A stretch of DNA of 64,000 nucleotides from JBOZRQ01 sp050789255 (lineage in GTDB: Bacteria; Bacillota; Sulfobacillia; Symbiobacteriales; Symbiobacteriaceae): contig JBOZRQ010000049.1 in assembly GCA_050789255.1 (NCBI GenBank), forward strand, positions 186,001-250,000, written 5' to 3'. The notes beneath the pieces are model-generated. The model saw only the letters and a list, made by a program, of their open reading frames with translations. It was not told where the DNA came from and did not search any database. A program made the position numbers and the translations under genes. Positions 32,543 through 40,958 of the stretch are shown piece after piece; positions within the stretch are counted from its first letter, which is position 1; each line of letters opens with the position of its first letter.

Positions 32543-32573
32543 TTGAACCTGACGTTACGTCATGTCTTATAGT
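32543..32573 (+). promoter_or_regulatory. MerR-type promoter with 19-nt spacer
   Basis: TTGAAC and TATAGT are 19 nt apart, the over-long spacing typical of MerR-controlled promoters; the spacer includes GACGTTACGTC. It rules out a start upstream at 32562. It drives the MerR gene itself. Confidence 0.75.
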
Positions 32574-32615
32574 AGTTCTAGCGGCAAGAGTCGTCCTTTG
32601 GGAAAGGCGATGGTC

Positions 32616-33119
32616 ATGCAACAGACGTGGAAAGTCGGAGCGCTTGCAAAGCTGACGGGACTGACGATTAGAACCCTGCGCTACTACGACAAGATCGGCC
32701 TGTTTGGGCCATCGGCTCGTTCCGATTCGGGACACCGACTCTACACGGCATCGGATCTTACTTCCTTGCAGCAGATTCTATCGTTGAAGGAATTGGGCCT
32801 ATCCCTTGACGAGATCCGGTCTCTTATCGCCGGCAAAGACGATCGTCTGGCCGAGATCCTGGCGCTTCAGATTGCACGCCTGAAAGAGAACATCACAGCG
32901 CAGCAGATGCTTTTGCGCGAACTGGAGCATGTGGCAACCCTGATGACAAGGCCGAAACCCTTGACCGTAGAGGATTTTACCAGGCTATTGGCTGCGATGC
33001 GCACAAGTCACGAGCGATATTTCGCGGAGCGTCGGGCGAATTGGGAGCAACACCTCGACCGACTCGGCGATTTTCTTAGGGAAAATCAACCCAAAGGAGG
33101 AGAGACCGATGATGACTGA
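32616..33119 (+). CDS. MerR-family transcriptional regulator
   Basis: A 167-residue regulator. The N-terminal winged HTH reads WKVGALAKLTGLTIRTLRYY and DKIGLFGPSARSDSGHRLYT. A coiled-coil helix follows (LAEILALQIARLKENITAQQ). No metal-binding Cys cluster is present, so a drug or stress ligand is more likely. ATG 32616 sits 8 nt after GGGAAAGG. It overlaps the SRPBCC gene, and the GC content is lower than in flanking genes, hinting at acquisition. Confidence 0.92.
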   Translation: MQQTWKVGALAKLTGLTIRTLRYYDKIGLFGPSARSDSGHRLYTASDLTSLQQILSLKELGLSLDEIRSLIAGKDDRLAEILALQIARLKENITAQQMLLRELEHVATLMTRPKPLTVEDFTRLLAAMRTSHERYFAERRANWEQHLDRLGDFLRENQPKGGETDDD

Positions 33120-33552
33120 ACGATCCACCCACCATGCAACCTTTGTCATCGAGCGCAACTATGATGCCTCACCGGCGCAAGCGTTCAAGGCCTGGGCTGA
33201 CCCGGTTGCCAAGGCCCGGTGGTTTCAGAAGGCGGAGGTGTTCGAATTCCGGATCGGCGGCCGGGAAACCAGTCATGGCGGTCCGCCTGAAGGCCCGGTC
33301 TATACCTTCGATGCCTGGTATCAAGAGATCGTGCCAGACCAACGCATCGTCTACTCTTACGTGATGGACCAAGATTCGACGCGGATATCGGTCTCCATTG
33401 TGACGGTGGAGTTCAAGCCCGTTGGTGCCGGTACGCGGCTCACCTACACGGAGCAGGGCGTCTTCCTCGACGGCCACGATACGCCTGAGCAGCGCGAGCA
33501 TGGCACGAAGGTGATGCTCGACAAGTTGGGCGAAACGGTGAAGCAGGCATGA
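33109..33552 (+). CDS. SRPBCC/AHSA1-domain protein
   Basis: A 147-residue START-like protein opening with THHATFVIERNYDASPAQAF and carrying the family pattern FKAWADPVAKARWF and YTFDAWYQEIVPDQRIVYSY. Such proteins bind hydrophobic ligands. It overlaps the MerR gene by 11 nt, has GGAGGAGAG ahead of the start, and its stop overlaps the ATG of a broken MFS gene. Together they look like a small regulator-plus-exporter locus that has decayed. Confidence 0.88.
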   Translation: MMTERSTHHATFVIERNYDASPAQAFKAWADPVAKARWFQKAEVFEFRIGGRETSHGGPPEGPVYTFDAWYQEIVPDQRIVYSYVMDQDSTRISVSIVTVEFKPVGAGTRLTYTEQGVFLDGHDTPEQREHGTKVMLDKLGETVKQA

Positions 33553-33840
33553 CGACCGCTCTGACCGCTCCTGCGCCGAAAGTCGGCATGCGGGAGTGGA
33601 CGGGCTTGCGGTTCTAGCTCTGCCCGCTCTGCTCGTATCGATCGATGTCTCTGTGATGATCCTTGCACTTCCGTCCATCGGGATCGCCCTCGGCGCCGAC
33701 AGTACTCAGCAGTTATGGATCATGGACATCTTCGGGTTTAAGCTCGCCGGCTTTCTCATCACAATAGGTACGCTCGGCGATCCGATCAGCCGCGGCAAGC
33801 TGCTGATGATCGGGAGAGTTATCGGGGGGTTCACATGTCT
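33549..33840 (+). pseudogene. MFS drug-exporter remnant, frameshifted and truncated
   Basis: ATG 33549 opens MTTALTAPAPKVGMREWTG, then the frame breaks and resumes one base away as LAVLALPALLVSIDVSVMI followed by LALPSIGIALGADSTQQLWI. These are the first two helices of an EmrB/QacA-type exporter. One lost base near 33604 explains the shift. After LLMIGRVIGGF the match ends, leaving under 100 of some 450 residues. Confidence 0.8.
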
Positions 33841-33890
33841 GAACTATTCTCGACTAATAGCCGTTCAGGGCAATCGAAAGGGGACACTTT

Positions 33891-34559
33891 ATGAAGTATC
33901 TTCTCACCGCGGCTGGCATCAAGAACACCAGCATCCACAATGCGCTCATAGACCTCTTGGGCAAACCGATCTCCGAGTCCAGCGCCCTCTGCATTACCAC
34001 CGGGATATACGCCATACCCGGCGGTGCTGGGATGGCATGGAAATTCATCAGCGGACAAGAGCCACGGACACCGATGTGCGAACTGGGTTGGAAGTCCATG
34101 GGCGTGCTGGAGCTCACCGCGCTGCCCACCATCGATGCAGAGCTTTGGATCCCCAGGCTCCAGGAGACTGACGTTCTGCTCGTGAATGGCGGCGACCCCT
34201 TATATCTGTGCTACTGGATGAGGCAGTCCGGACTGGCTGACCTCTTGCCGTCGCTGCGCGACATGGTCTACGTGGGACTGAGCGCCGGGAGCATGGTGAT
34301 GGCCCCCAGCATCGGGGAGTGGTTCGTCGGTTGGAAGCCGCCCACCGGTGGCGACCAAACGCTGGGCATCGTTGATTTTGCGATGTTTCCGCATCTGGAT
34401 CACCCGCTACTGCCTTATAACACCATGGCCCACGCAGAACGATGGGCGGCCACCATGCCATGCCCGGCGTACGCGATCGACGATGAGACCGCCATACAAG
34501 TCGTCGACGGTATCGTCGAAGTTATCTCCGAGGGGCACTGGAAACTGTTTACGCCCTAA
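33891..34559 (+). CDS. Peptidase E-like S51 family serine peptidase
   Basis: A 222-residue protein of the S51 class, related to PepE/cyanophycinase. The Ser nucleophile is in YVGLSAGSMVM and the substrate loop in LLVNGGDPLYLCYW. The His lies in FPHLDHPLLP. PepE cuts Asp-X dipeptides; whether this one does is unknown. ATG 33891 follows GAAAGGGGACACTTT. It sits downstream of a broken MFS gene in the lower-GC patch and is closed by two hairpins. Confidence 0.88.
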   Translation: MKYLLTAAGIKNTSIHNALIDLLGKPISESSALCITTGIYAIPGGAGMAWKFISGQEPRTPMCELGWKSMGVLELTALPTIDAELWIPRLQETDVLLVNGGDPLYLCYWMRQSGLADLLPSLRDMVYVGLSAGSMVMAPSIGEWFVGWKPPTGGDQTLGIVDFAMFPHLDHPLLPYNTMAHAERWAATMPCPAYAIDDETAIQVVDGIVEVISEGHWKLFTP

Positions 34560-34652
34560 TGAGTGTTTGGGAACTGGATCGTTCTTGCACGCCAAGGCCC
34601 CCACAGCCCCCAGGAATGTTGCAGCGAACTGCATTGAAACGCGCGACACTTT

Positions 34653-34679
34653 ACTGGCACCCTAATAAGGGGTGCCAGT
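34653..34679. other. 9-bp inverted repeat after peptidase gene
   Basis: ACTGGCACC pairs with GGTGCCAGT without a T-run. Together with the next terminator it fills the 34560-34829 gap, where I see no gene. Confidence 0.5.
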
Positions 34680-34697
34680 CAGGTTGTTGACAATCTC

Positions 34698-34729
34698 GAG
34701 CAAGCCACTTAGCGGCTTGCTCATTTTTT
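34698..34729 (+). terminator. Intrinsic terminator downstream of peptidase gene
   Basis: GAGCAAGCC pairs with GGCTTGCTC across a 7-nt loop and is followed by ATTTTTTAC on the plus strand. Confidence 0.85.
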
Positions 34730-34829
34730 ACTTAATCTAATCGTACAAGAAGGAGGAAGCGGCGCTCCTGGGCGCTAGACAAGTGGCGGTTCCGGTACAT
34801 CTGGAATCTGGATCCGTATCTCTGCCCAG

Positions 34830-35216
34830 GTGATGCTGCGCTACAGCACGACCAATCGTGACGGCTACCGGGAGTATAAATCGCACCCTAGGGTCTGCGC
34901 CCAGTGCCCCCTTCTGGCGACATGCACCACGTCGAAGAACAAACAGAAGGTCATTCAGCGGCACGTATGGCAGGACGACAAGGGTCTGGTCTACCGGAAC
35001 AACAAGACGGAGTTCGGGAAGTACCTGATTCAACGGCGGCGTCAACCCGTCGAGCGCAGCTTTGCCGATAGCAAGGAACTGCACGGATTGCGGTATGCAC
35101 GATTCCGTGGGCGCAAAAAGGTAGAGCGGCAGTCACTCTTTTCTGCGACCGCTCAGAACCTCAAGAAGCCTGCCATGTTACTGAGCCAGTCGGCTAGTCG
35201 CGCCCAAATCGCCTAA
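34830..35216 (+). pseudogene. IS1182-type transposase, C-terminal fragment
   Basis: About 128 residues match the end of DDE transposases of the IS1182 group: LRYSTTNRDGYREYKSHPRV, CPLLATCTTSKNKQKV, and the conserved ERSFADSKELHGLRYARFRG with the final catalytic Glu. The N-terminal two thirds with the first two catalytic Asp residues are missing, and no inverted repeats are seen. A degenerate stretch of the same gene may reach back to 34745. Confidence 0.82.
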
Positions 35217-35318
35217 CTAAGGCAAGGACTTGGCCAAGCAGACGAGGCCTCGTCACGCAAATAATGCTGTTTACAGCCGCCACAGCGGCTGCATTTCCTA
35301 CAATCTGTAAATAACAAA

Positions 35319-35351
35319 GTCCCCTGGTCCGCAGAGCGGACTCCAGGGGAC
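35319..35351. terminator. Hairpin near right end of accessory patch
   Basis: GTCCCCTGG and CCAGGGGAC pair, extended by TCCGC/GCGGA-like pairing, with AAA on the left and TGTTT on the right. It may stop reading from either side. The rest of 35217-35404 shows no gene. Confidence 0.6.
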
Positions 35352-35369
35352 CTGTTTGTCAGCAGCCTG

Positions 35370-35397
35370 AACAACCGCCCCGTTTGGGGCGGTTGCT
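35370..35397 (-). terminator. Right copy of 28-bp repeat; terminator of the SLH gene
   Basis: Same 28 bp as 32472-32499. On the minus strand it lies 8 nt past the stop of the SLH gene: CCGCCCC/GGGGCGG stem then TTGTTC. The poor T-run makes termination moderate. Confidence 0.7.
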
Positions 35398-35404
35398 TTG
35401 CGAC

Positions 35405-38400
35405 TTAGAAGCCTCCAGTCGGTACGATGGTAAAGGGACCGAACGCTCCACTGCCGTTCGGATCGCGCACCGTTCCGTTCATGGTCACCGATGCGGTGCC
35501 GTGCCAGCCGGCGTTGCTCACCTGGGCCGGGGCACCTGACGCTGTACCGAGCTGAACTGTCACCGTCGAGCCCGCCACAACGATGTTTTTCACTGAATAC
35601 ACGTTGCCAGTCGTGATTGTTCCGGACGGGAGATGGATCGAGCCCAGTCCCGCAAGGGCGCCCTGGAAGGTGATGGTCGAGGTGGCTACATCGAACGAGA
35701 CCGATGAGCCCACCCCGGTGGAGGGAAGCGACGCCATGTTCAGGTTCTCTGAGAAGGTGAGGGTAATGACGTCATCTTCGCCTACGGCGCCCGGCGTTGC
35801 ACCATCCGAGGCGCTCAAACCCATCAGCCCCGGCGTGCCGTCCACGTTAAAGGTATCCGTGGCGGCCGCCAGTTTGGTAACGCCATCGGCCTTCAGCAAG
35901 GTTCCGCTCTCCGCGGTGACCGTTACGGCGGTGTCGATAACCTTCAGCCCCGACTGGAAGTAGACCGTCGCCACCCCGTTGATCAGGTCAGCGTATTCGG
36001 CTGTGAGAGTACCGGCAGTGGCGGGTTCGACTTTGAATTTGAGCTTCCCGGTCACCCAGGTAAGGGTGTTGCCGTACATATCCCGCACCCGGGCCTGCAC
36101 CGCCACCTGGTCGCCGCCCCCCGAAACAAGCCTGCGCTCAACCTGTACGGTCAGGTAGTCCGGGGCGGTGCTGTCGAAGCGCCCGTTGGTCGATGCTATG
36201 TCGGACCCACCGAAGGAGGCCTTGTAGACCTTCTCGCCGGGCGTGTGCGCCCGGGTCCGGAACACAGCCTGCCCGCGGTCCACCGGCACGTTGTAGCTCG
36301 TCGGATAGTCACCCACGCCGTTGCCCTGCGTTGAGTCGAGCGACTGCCAGGCACGGAGTGTGGGGTTGTAGACCGCGACGATACGGGAATCGCCCAGGGC
36401 GGTGACCGACACTGTCTGACCGGAAAGGCCATAGTCGGTGACTCGTTCGCCAGCGGAATCGAGCACGGTCAGGGTGACGGTCTGACCGGTAACGACCGTG
36501 TCTGCGGTCGCCACGGGTTCCCATGTGACCGCCTGGACTGAGTCAAACCGCAGCGCACTGGCTCCGTTGGTCGAAACGGTCGTAATGGTGGCAGCGTGCT
36601 TGCCCCCATCGAGGGCGGTGCCCTCCAGCGTGATGCTGCCGGTGTAGGAGCCACTGAAGAAGCGGACCGGCGAACTGGTCGCCGCACCCGGCGGAATCAC
36701 CACGGTCTTGTTGTCGACCTTCTCGCCGTTCACCGTGTCTTCAGCGGTGAAGTAGCCGTACTCGTGGGACAGGCCCGGCCGTTTCAGCGTAACGGTGATC
36801 GGCCGGCTGGTGTTGTTTATGGTCAGGTTTCCGTTGGCATCCACCAGCTGGACGCTGACAAGGGCGTAGCTGCCGCCGGTGCGGAGCCTGGTCAGATCCG
36901 GGACCACTCGGAACGCGGTGGTGATCCCCGGCTTGAGCACGGCGTCCTTCTCCGCACCGCCGTACCCTTCCGAGATCGCCTTCACCAGCCCCGTGGACTC
37001 GGCCTTCAGCGCCATGGTGCCCGACTCCGACCGGGTGATGACGAAGGTGGCCACACCGCTGGCGGTGGTTGCTGTATACGTCGTCTCCTGAAGGGTGACG
37101 ACGTTGCGCACGGTCAGGGTAACCTGGCGACCGTTCTCCCATGTCACCGGGTCTCCGTCATCGTCGACCAGTCGAGCTTCTACCGTAAAGGGGCGCCCTG
37201 CGGTGCCCTGGTAGTCGTTCGGGCTGTTGGCCGCGCCGTTGCCGTCGTTGTCGCCAAAGGTCAGCCGCAAGCTGGCCGGCACCCCCTGCACCGCGATGTA
37301 GGCTGGCTGGGAGGTTACCGTTGTCGGCCCCGAGGCCGAACCGATTCCGGACACCGACGCGGTGTAGGTCTCCCGGTGATCGTCGTCAAGGGTGGTCAGC
37401 CAGGCCGACCGCACCGTTGTTTCAGCGACTCCCCCCACCGAGTTGACCACCACAGGGGTCGGCATGGGCTGTGTTGCGTTGTAGTTGACCGTCTTCGTGA
37501 AGGTCACGGGGAAGGTCCCCGAGGTGACCCGGTTCCCGTAGGCGTCGACCAGTTCGGCCTTCAGGACACTCGTGCTGGCGTTGTCAGCCGGGAGCTTGTC
37601 GGGCGTGGCCGTCAGCAGGACTGCGGAGACCGGGCCAGGCACCACCATGGTGCTGTAGGAGACGGTGTGCCCGCCAGGCAGCAGATGAGCCGTGTAGCTG
37701 TAGTTCCCGGCCTTGACCTGCGTGACCCGGAACGTCGCCCGGCCGCTGCCGCCGACCAGATCCTGACCAGCGGCCGGAGTCCAGTAGACCCCGTTCTGAT
37801 CCCGAAGCTGCACGTTGTAGCCCGTCAGGCCCGAGGTTACCCGGTAGCCGTTCGCGTCGACTACGCTTACGTAGATCACGCGCTCCTGGCCAGCGATCGT
37901 CTCGGGGATCGCCTCCATGCGCACCTCCACCGGGCGCCCAACCGGGCCGGCGGTCAAGGTGCCGTCCAGGACCTTGACGTTGGCAAAGGCGCTGGACCGG
38001 GGCGCTCCGCTGATCACCAGCGTGCCGGACCCCGGGTTGAACCGGACCAGGGTGCGGCTGCGCACCTCTCCCCCGTCCAGGGGGCCCACGGCGAGGTCGG
38101 TATCCTTGGTGCCGCTCAGCACGAATACGCCGCCGGTGTCCGGGGTGATCGTGAGCTTCACAATGACGCTCTGCGGGAGCGCAGAGATGATCGGATCATC
38201 GTTCTGGTCGAGCGCCAGCAGTTCGACGGTGCCCTGTGTGGAGCCGTCGGACGTGGGCGAGGGGGTCACGCTGATTCGGATCGACTTCAGGACCTGCTTG
38301 TCTACCTTGACATCGGACGTGCCGGACACGCCGAGGTTGGTCGTCGCCCGGATCGTCGCCGTGCCAGCCGTGCTGCCGGCGCGGACCTGGATCACAGCCA

Positions 38401-39967
38401 CGCCGTTTACTACCTGCACGGTGCTCTGCACCGGGGCCGCCGTGCCGGGAGCGGTGCTGGTAACGGTCAGGTCGCCCTTGTAGTCGGTGACCGTGGCGCC
38501 CGACGCGTCCTGCAGGGTCGCTGTAATCGTCGGCCCGGTTTTCCCGTTCGCCACAAGCGGAGTCGCGATGGTGGTAAGCGCCACCCTGGCGACCTTGTAG
38601 TTGGGCTGGTGAATAGTGACTGTCCCCGACTTGCCTGCTGCGGTGGCCGTCACCGACATGGCGGCGGCGCCCTGCCCGGCTGTGAAGACGCCCTTATCGT
38701 CGATCGTGCCGCCGGTGGCGGTCCACTTCAGACCGGTCAGCGGCACAGCGTTGCCCTGGGCGTCGGTTCCTGAGGCCATAAAGGTCTGCTTCTCGCCGGC
38801 CGCTAGCGACACGTTATCCGGCTGGATGGCGATGCGCTCCAAGGCGCCCGCCGCGATGGACACGTTCAGGCTGCGCCGGGCGTTGCCTGCCGTAAGGGTG
38901 ATGCTCCCCTGCCCAACCTGTGCGCCGGCCGTGAACTGGCCCGAGAACACGTCGAACGTGCCGATGCCGCCGGTGACGGTAGCCTCCACGCCAGACAGGT
39001 CGGCCAACTCATCGCCATTGTCATTCCGCAGCACGATGGTGTACTGGGCTGCCTGTCCCGCCACCACCCGGGCGGGACCCGTAAACTCGATCGATGCGAC
39101 CGAGCCGGCCACCCGGGTGATCTCCAGGGTCTGCTCGGCCTTGTTGCCCGCCAGGTCGAAGGCTTGCACCTTGATGACGTTAACGCCCGGGCTCAGGTCC
39201 ACCGGGTACCGGAAACGACCAAAGTCCAGCGGCGCCAGGTTCCCGTCGACCCGAACCTGCTCGGCCTCAAGGGCGCTGCCGGTAATGACGATGCGAGAGG
39301 CGGACGTCTCCTTGGGCGCAGCGTCGATCTCCAGCTTGGGCGGCTTCTGGTCGTGAAAGCGACCCAGCAGGGTCTCGCCCTTGGAGTTCTTCACATCCAC
39401 CATCGTCCGCTTGAGCAGCACGAAGACATCGCCGCGGATGGCCGCCGCGTTCAGATCCTGAACGGCTGACATCCCCGACGGGATCATGCCGGCGACGGAG
39501 GCCGGCCCGACATAGGTGAAAGGCCAGGGCTCCCGGCTGGCCTCCAGGCCTACGAGACGGGCGAACGCAGTGATCACCTCGGCGTAGCTGACCGGGTTGC
39601 GCGGCCGGAAGTCGCCCTCCGGGTAGCCCCGGAGCACCCCGACCTGCTTGGCGAGCGCTATGTACGCTTCCGCCCAGTGTCCCTGCGTATCGCTGAAAGC
39701 CTTCCGGCCGGTGAAGTCCTTCACCTGGGACTCCAGCCCAATGGCGAGCACCAGCACTTTGGCCAACTCGGCCCGGGTGATATCGTCCCGGAAGCGATAT
39801 CCGCCTTCGTCGCCCTGCACCAGGCCGTACTTGCCCAGCAGCGTGGCTGCGTTGTAGTAGTCGTCCTCAGTTACCTCTGCTTTAGCGAGCATAGGCGAGA
39901 GCAGCAAGATGACGAAGCCCAAAAGCGCCACCCACGCCAGAACCTTCTTCCAGGATCGTTTGAGCAC
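35405..39967 (-). CDS. SLH-domain surface protein with Ig-like repeats, 1520 aa
   Basis: A signal peptide (VLAWVALLGFVILLLSPMLAKA) leads to SLH motifs in residues 30-200: KYGLVQGDEGGYRFRDDITR, then FSDTQGHWAEAYIALAKQVG with GYPEGDFRPRNPVSYAEVIT, which bind cell-wall polymers. A degenerate third copy follows. The rest is beta-rich, with many Ig-like/invasin-type repeats of the form VDANGNLTI or VDAYGNRVTS. The C-terminus has SDGATPGAVGEDDVITLTFS. GTG 39967 follows GAGAGGGGTAGGCTC. It is likely an S-layer or adhesion protein; ligand unknown. Confidence 0.88.
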   Translation of the reverse strand: MLKRSWKKVLAWVALLGFVILLLSPMLAKAEVTEDDYYNAATLLGKYGLVQGDEGGYRFRDDITRAELAKVLVLAIGLESQVKDFTGRKAFSDTQGHWAEAYIALAKQVGVLRGYPEGDFRPRNPVSYAEVITAFARLVGLEASREPWPFTYVGPASVAGMIPSGMSAVQDLNAAAIRGDVFVLLKRTMVDVKNSKGETLLGRFHDQKPPKLEIDAAPKETSASRIVITGSALEAEQVRVDGNLAPLDFGRFRYPVDLSPGVNVIKVQAFDLAGNKAEQTLEITRVAGSVASIEFTGPARVVAGQAAQYTIVLRNDNGDELADLSGVEATVTGGIGTFDVFSGQFTAGAQVGQGSITLTAGNARRSLNVSIAAGALERIAIQPDNVSLAAGEKQTFMASGTDAQGNAVPLTGLKWTATGGTIDDKGVFTAGQGAAAMSVTATAAGKSGTVTIHQPNYKVARVALTTIATPLVANGKTGPTITATLQDASGATVTDYKGDLTVTSTAPGTAAPVQSTVQVVNGVAVIQVRAGSTAGTATIRATTNLGVSGTSDVKVDKQVLKSIRISVTPSPTSDGSTQGTVELLALDQNDDPIISALPQSVIVKLTITPDTGGVFVLSGTKDTDLAVGPLDGGEVRSRTLVRFNPGSGTLVISGAPRSSAFANVKVLDGTLTAGPVGRPVEVRMEAIPETIAGQERVIYVSVVDANGYRVTSGLTGYNVQLRDQNGVYWTPAAGQDLVGGSGRATFRVTQVKAGNYSYTAHLLPGGHTVSYSTMVVPGPVSAVLLTATPDKLPADNASTSVLKAELVDAYGNRVTSGTFPVTFTKTVNYNATQPMPTPVVVNSVGGVAETTVRSAWLTTLDDDHRETYTASVSGIGSASGPTTVTSQPAYIAVQGVPASLRLTFGDNDGNGAANSPNDYQGTAGRPFTVEARLVDDDGDPVTWENGRQVTLTVRNVVTLQETTYTATTASGVATFVITRSESGTMALKAESTGLVKAISEGYGGAEKDAVLKPGITTAFRVVPDLTRLRTGGSYALVSVQLVDANGNLTINNTSRPITVTLKRPGLSHEYGYFTAEDTVNGEKVDNKTVVIPPGAATSSPVRFFSGSYTGSITLEGTALDGGKHAATITTVSTNGASALRFDSVQAVTWEPVATADTVVTGQTVTLTVLDSAGERVTDYGLSGQTVSVTALGDSRIVAVYNPTLRAWQSLDSTQGNGVGDYPTSYNVPVDRGQAVFRTRAHTPGEKVYKASFGGSDIASTNGRFDSTAPDYLTVQVERRLVSGGGDQVAVQARVRDMYGNTLTWVTGKLKFKVEPATAGTLTAEYADLINGVATVYFQSGLKVIDTAVTVTAESGTLLKADGVTKLAAATDTFNVDGTPGLMGLSASDGATPGAVGEDDVITLTFSENLNMASLPSTGVGSSVSFDVATSTITFQGALAGLGSIHLPSGTITTGNVYSVKNIVVAGSTVTVQLGTASGAPAQVSNAGWHGTASVTMNGTVRDPNGSGAFGPFTIVPTGGF

Positions 39968-40038
39968 GAGCCTACCCCTCTCCGGAATAGTTCACATCTT
40001 TATTATCGGAGATAGAGCGGCAATGTGAAAGGTAAATC

Positions 40039-40653
40039 CTACCGAACCGGGCGCTGAAGGGTGAAGAGGTCGGTGCACCGGACATAGTCGTTGCCGGCCA
40101 TCCGCCCGATGGGCTGCAGGATGTCCAGCTTGACGCGGCCGTTTTCGACCAGGTCTTCGGCCAGGTAGATGCGCTGGACGGAGCCGAGGACCAACGAGCC
40201 GGCCCCCGCCCTGGCCTCGCCGACGTGCACCACCTGCAGGAGCTTGCATTCGTAGGCGGCCAGGCTCTCCCCCACCCGGGGCGGGCGCACGCTGGCTGAC
40301 GGGACCGGTGTGAGCCCGGACTCCCGGAACTCGTCCACCTCGGGCGGGAACTCGGCGCTGGTAGCGTTCATCTGCCCGGCGAAGCGCTCGGAGACAATGT
40401 TGACCACAAACTCCCCGGTCGCCTCGATGTTGACCAGGGTATCCTTCTTCGCCCCGTCAGTGCCCCGGCGCATGGGGCTAAAGCAGATCGTCATGGGATC
40501 GGGGCATACCGCCGTGAAAAAGGAGAAGGGCGCCAGGTTCAGGACGCCCTCCGGGCTTATGGTGGAGACAAAGGCGATCGGGCGGGGCACGATGGTGCCA
40601 ATCATGTACTTATAAGCATCCCGCCAGGCCATGGACGAAGGGTCAACGATCAT
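40039..40653 (-). CDS. Flavin reductase-like / FMN-binding split-barrel protein
   Basis: A 204-residue protein of the flavin reductase domain family: MIGTIVPRPIAFVSTISPEG, APFSFFTAVCPDPMTICFSP and GEFVVNIVSE. It could hand reduced FMN to a partner oxygenase or act on a flavin of its own. ATG 40653 follows GGAGG by 9 nt. Its ATG overlaps the stop of the upstream membrane gene (ATGA). It ends the run of aromatic-degradation genes. Confidence 0.88.
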   Translation of the reverse strand: MIVDPSSMAWRDAYKYMIGTIVPRPIAFVSTISPEGVLNLAPFSFFTAVCPDPMTICFSPMRRGTDGAKKDTLVNIEATGEFVVNIVSERFAGQMNATSAEFPPEVDEFRESGLTPVPSASVRPPRVGESLAAYECKLLQVVHVGEARAGAGSLVLGSVQRIYLAEDLVENGRVKLDILQPIGRMAGNDYVRCTDLFTLQRPVR

Positions 40654-40958
40654 CGTCTCCAACCTCCTGCAAACCGTCGGATCAGCATCCCCGCTGCGAT
40701 GGCGACGTAGCTAGCCCCCAGGGCGCCCAACACGAGCGGGGCCTTTACATCCCCTTCCAGCAGATAGGGCAGCAGCGCCGGCAAGACGCCGAAAACCAGC
40801 GGCAGTCTTGGCGCCAGCAAGCCAACCAGGAAGGGCAGCCCCATGGCCACCAGCCAGGGGATGCCGTTCCAGAGCCAGGGTCCGAACCAAAGCCAGAGCG
40901 AGGCGGCAACGGTCGCCGCCGTCACCGCCACGCTGATCGCCCACGCTCTATCCTTCAT
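40650..40958 (-). CDS. Small membrane protein, 102 aa
   Basis: Three predicted helices (AWAISVAVTAATVAASLWLW, WLVAMGLPFLVGLLA, APLVLGALGASYVAIAAGML) and no recognised family. It overlaps the stop of the homogentisate dioxygenase gene by 11 nt upstream and the flavin reductase start downstream by 4 nt. It is thus co-translated within the catabolic operon; its role there is unknown. Confidence 0.7.
   Translation of the reverse strand: MKDRAWAISVAVTAATVAASLWLWFGPWLWNGIPWLVAMGLPFLVGLLAPRLPLVFGVLPALLPYLLEGDVKAPLVLGALGASYVAIAAGMLIRRFAGGWRR

Noticed and set aside
32562..32615. ATG 32562 as start of the MerR gene
   Set aside because: It lies between the -35 and -10 boxes of the promoter; the 32616 ATG has the ribosome site.
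36596..38773. 725-residue plus-strand frame opposite the SLH gene
   Set aside because: Long antisense frame typical of high GC; composition is Arg/Gly/His-rich and it has no site or motif.
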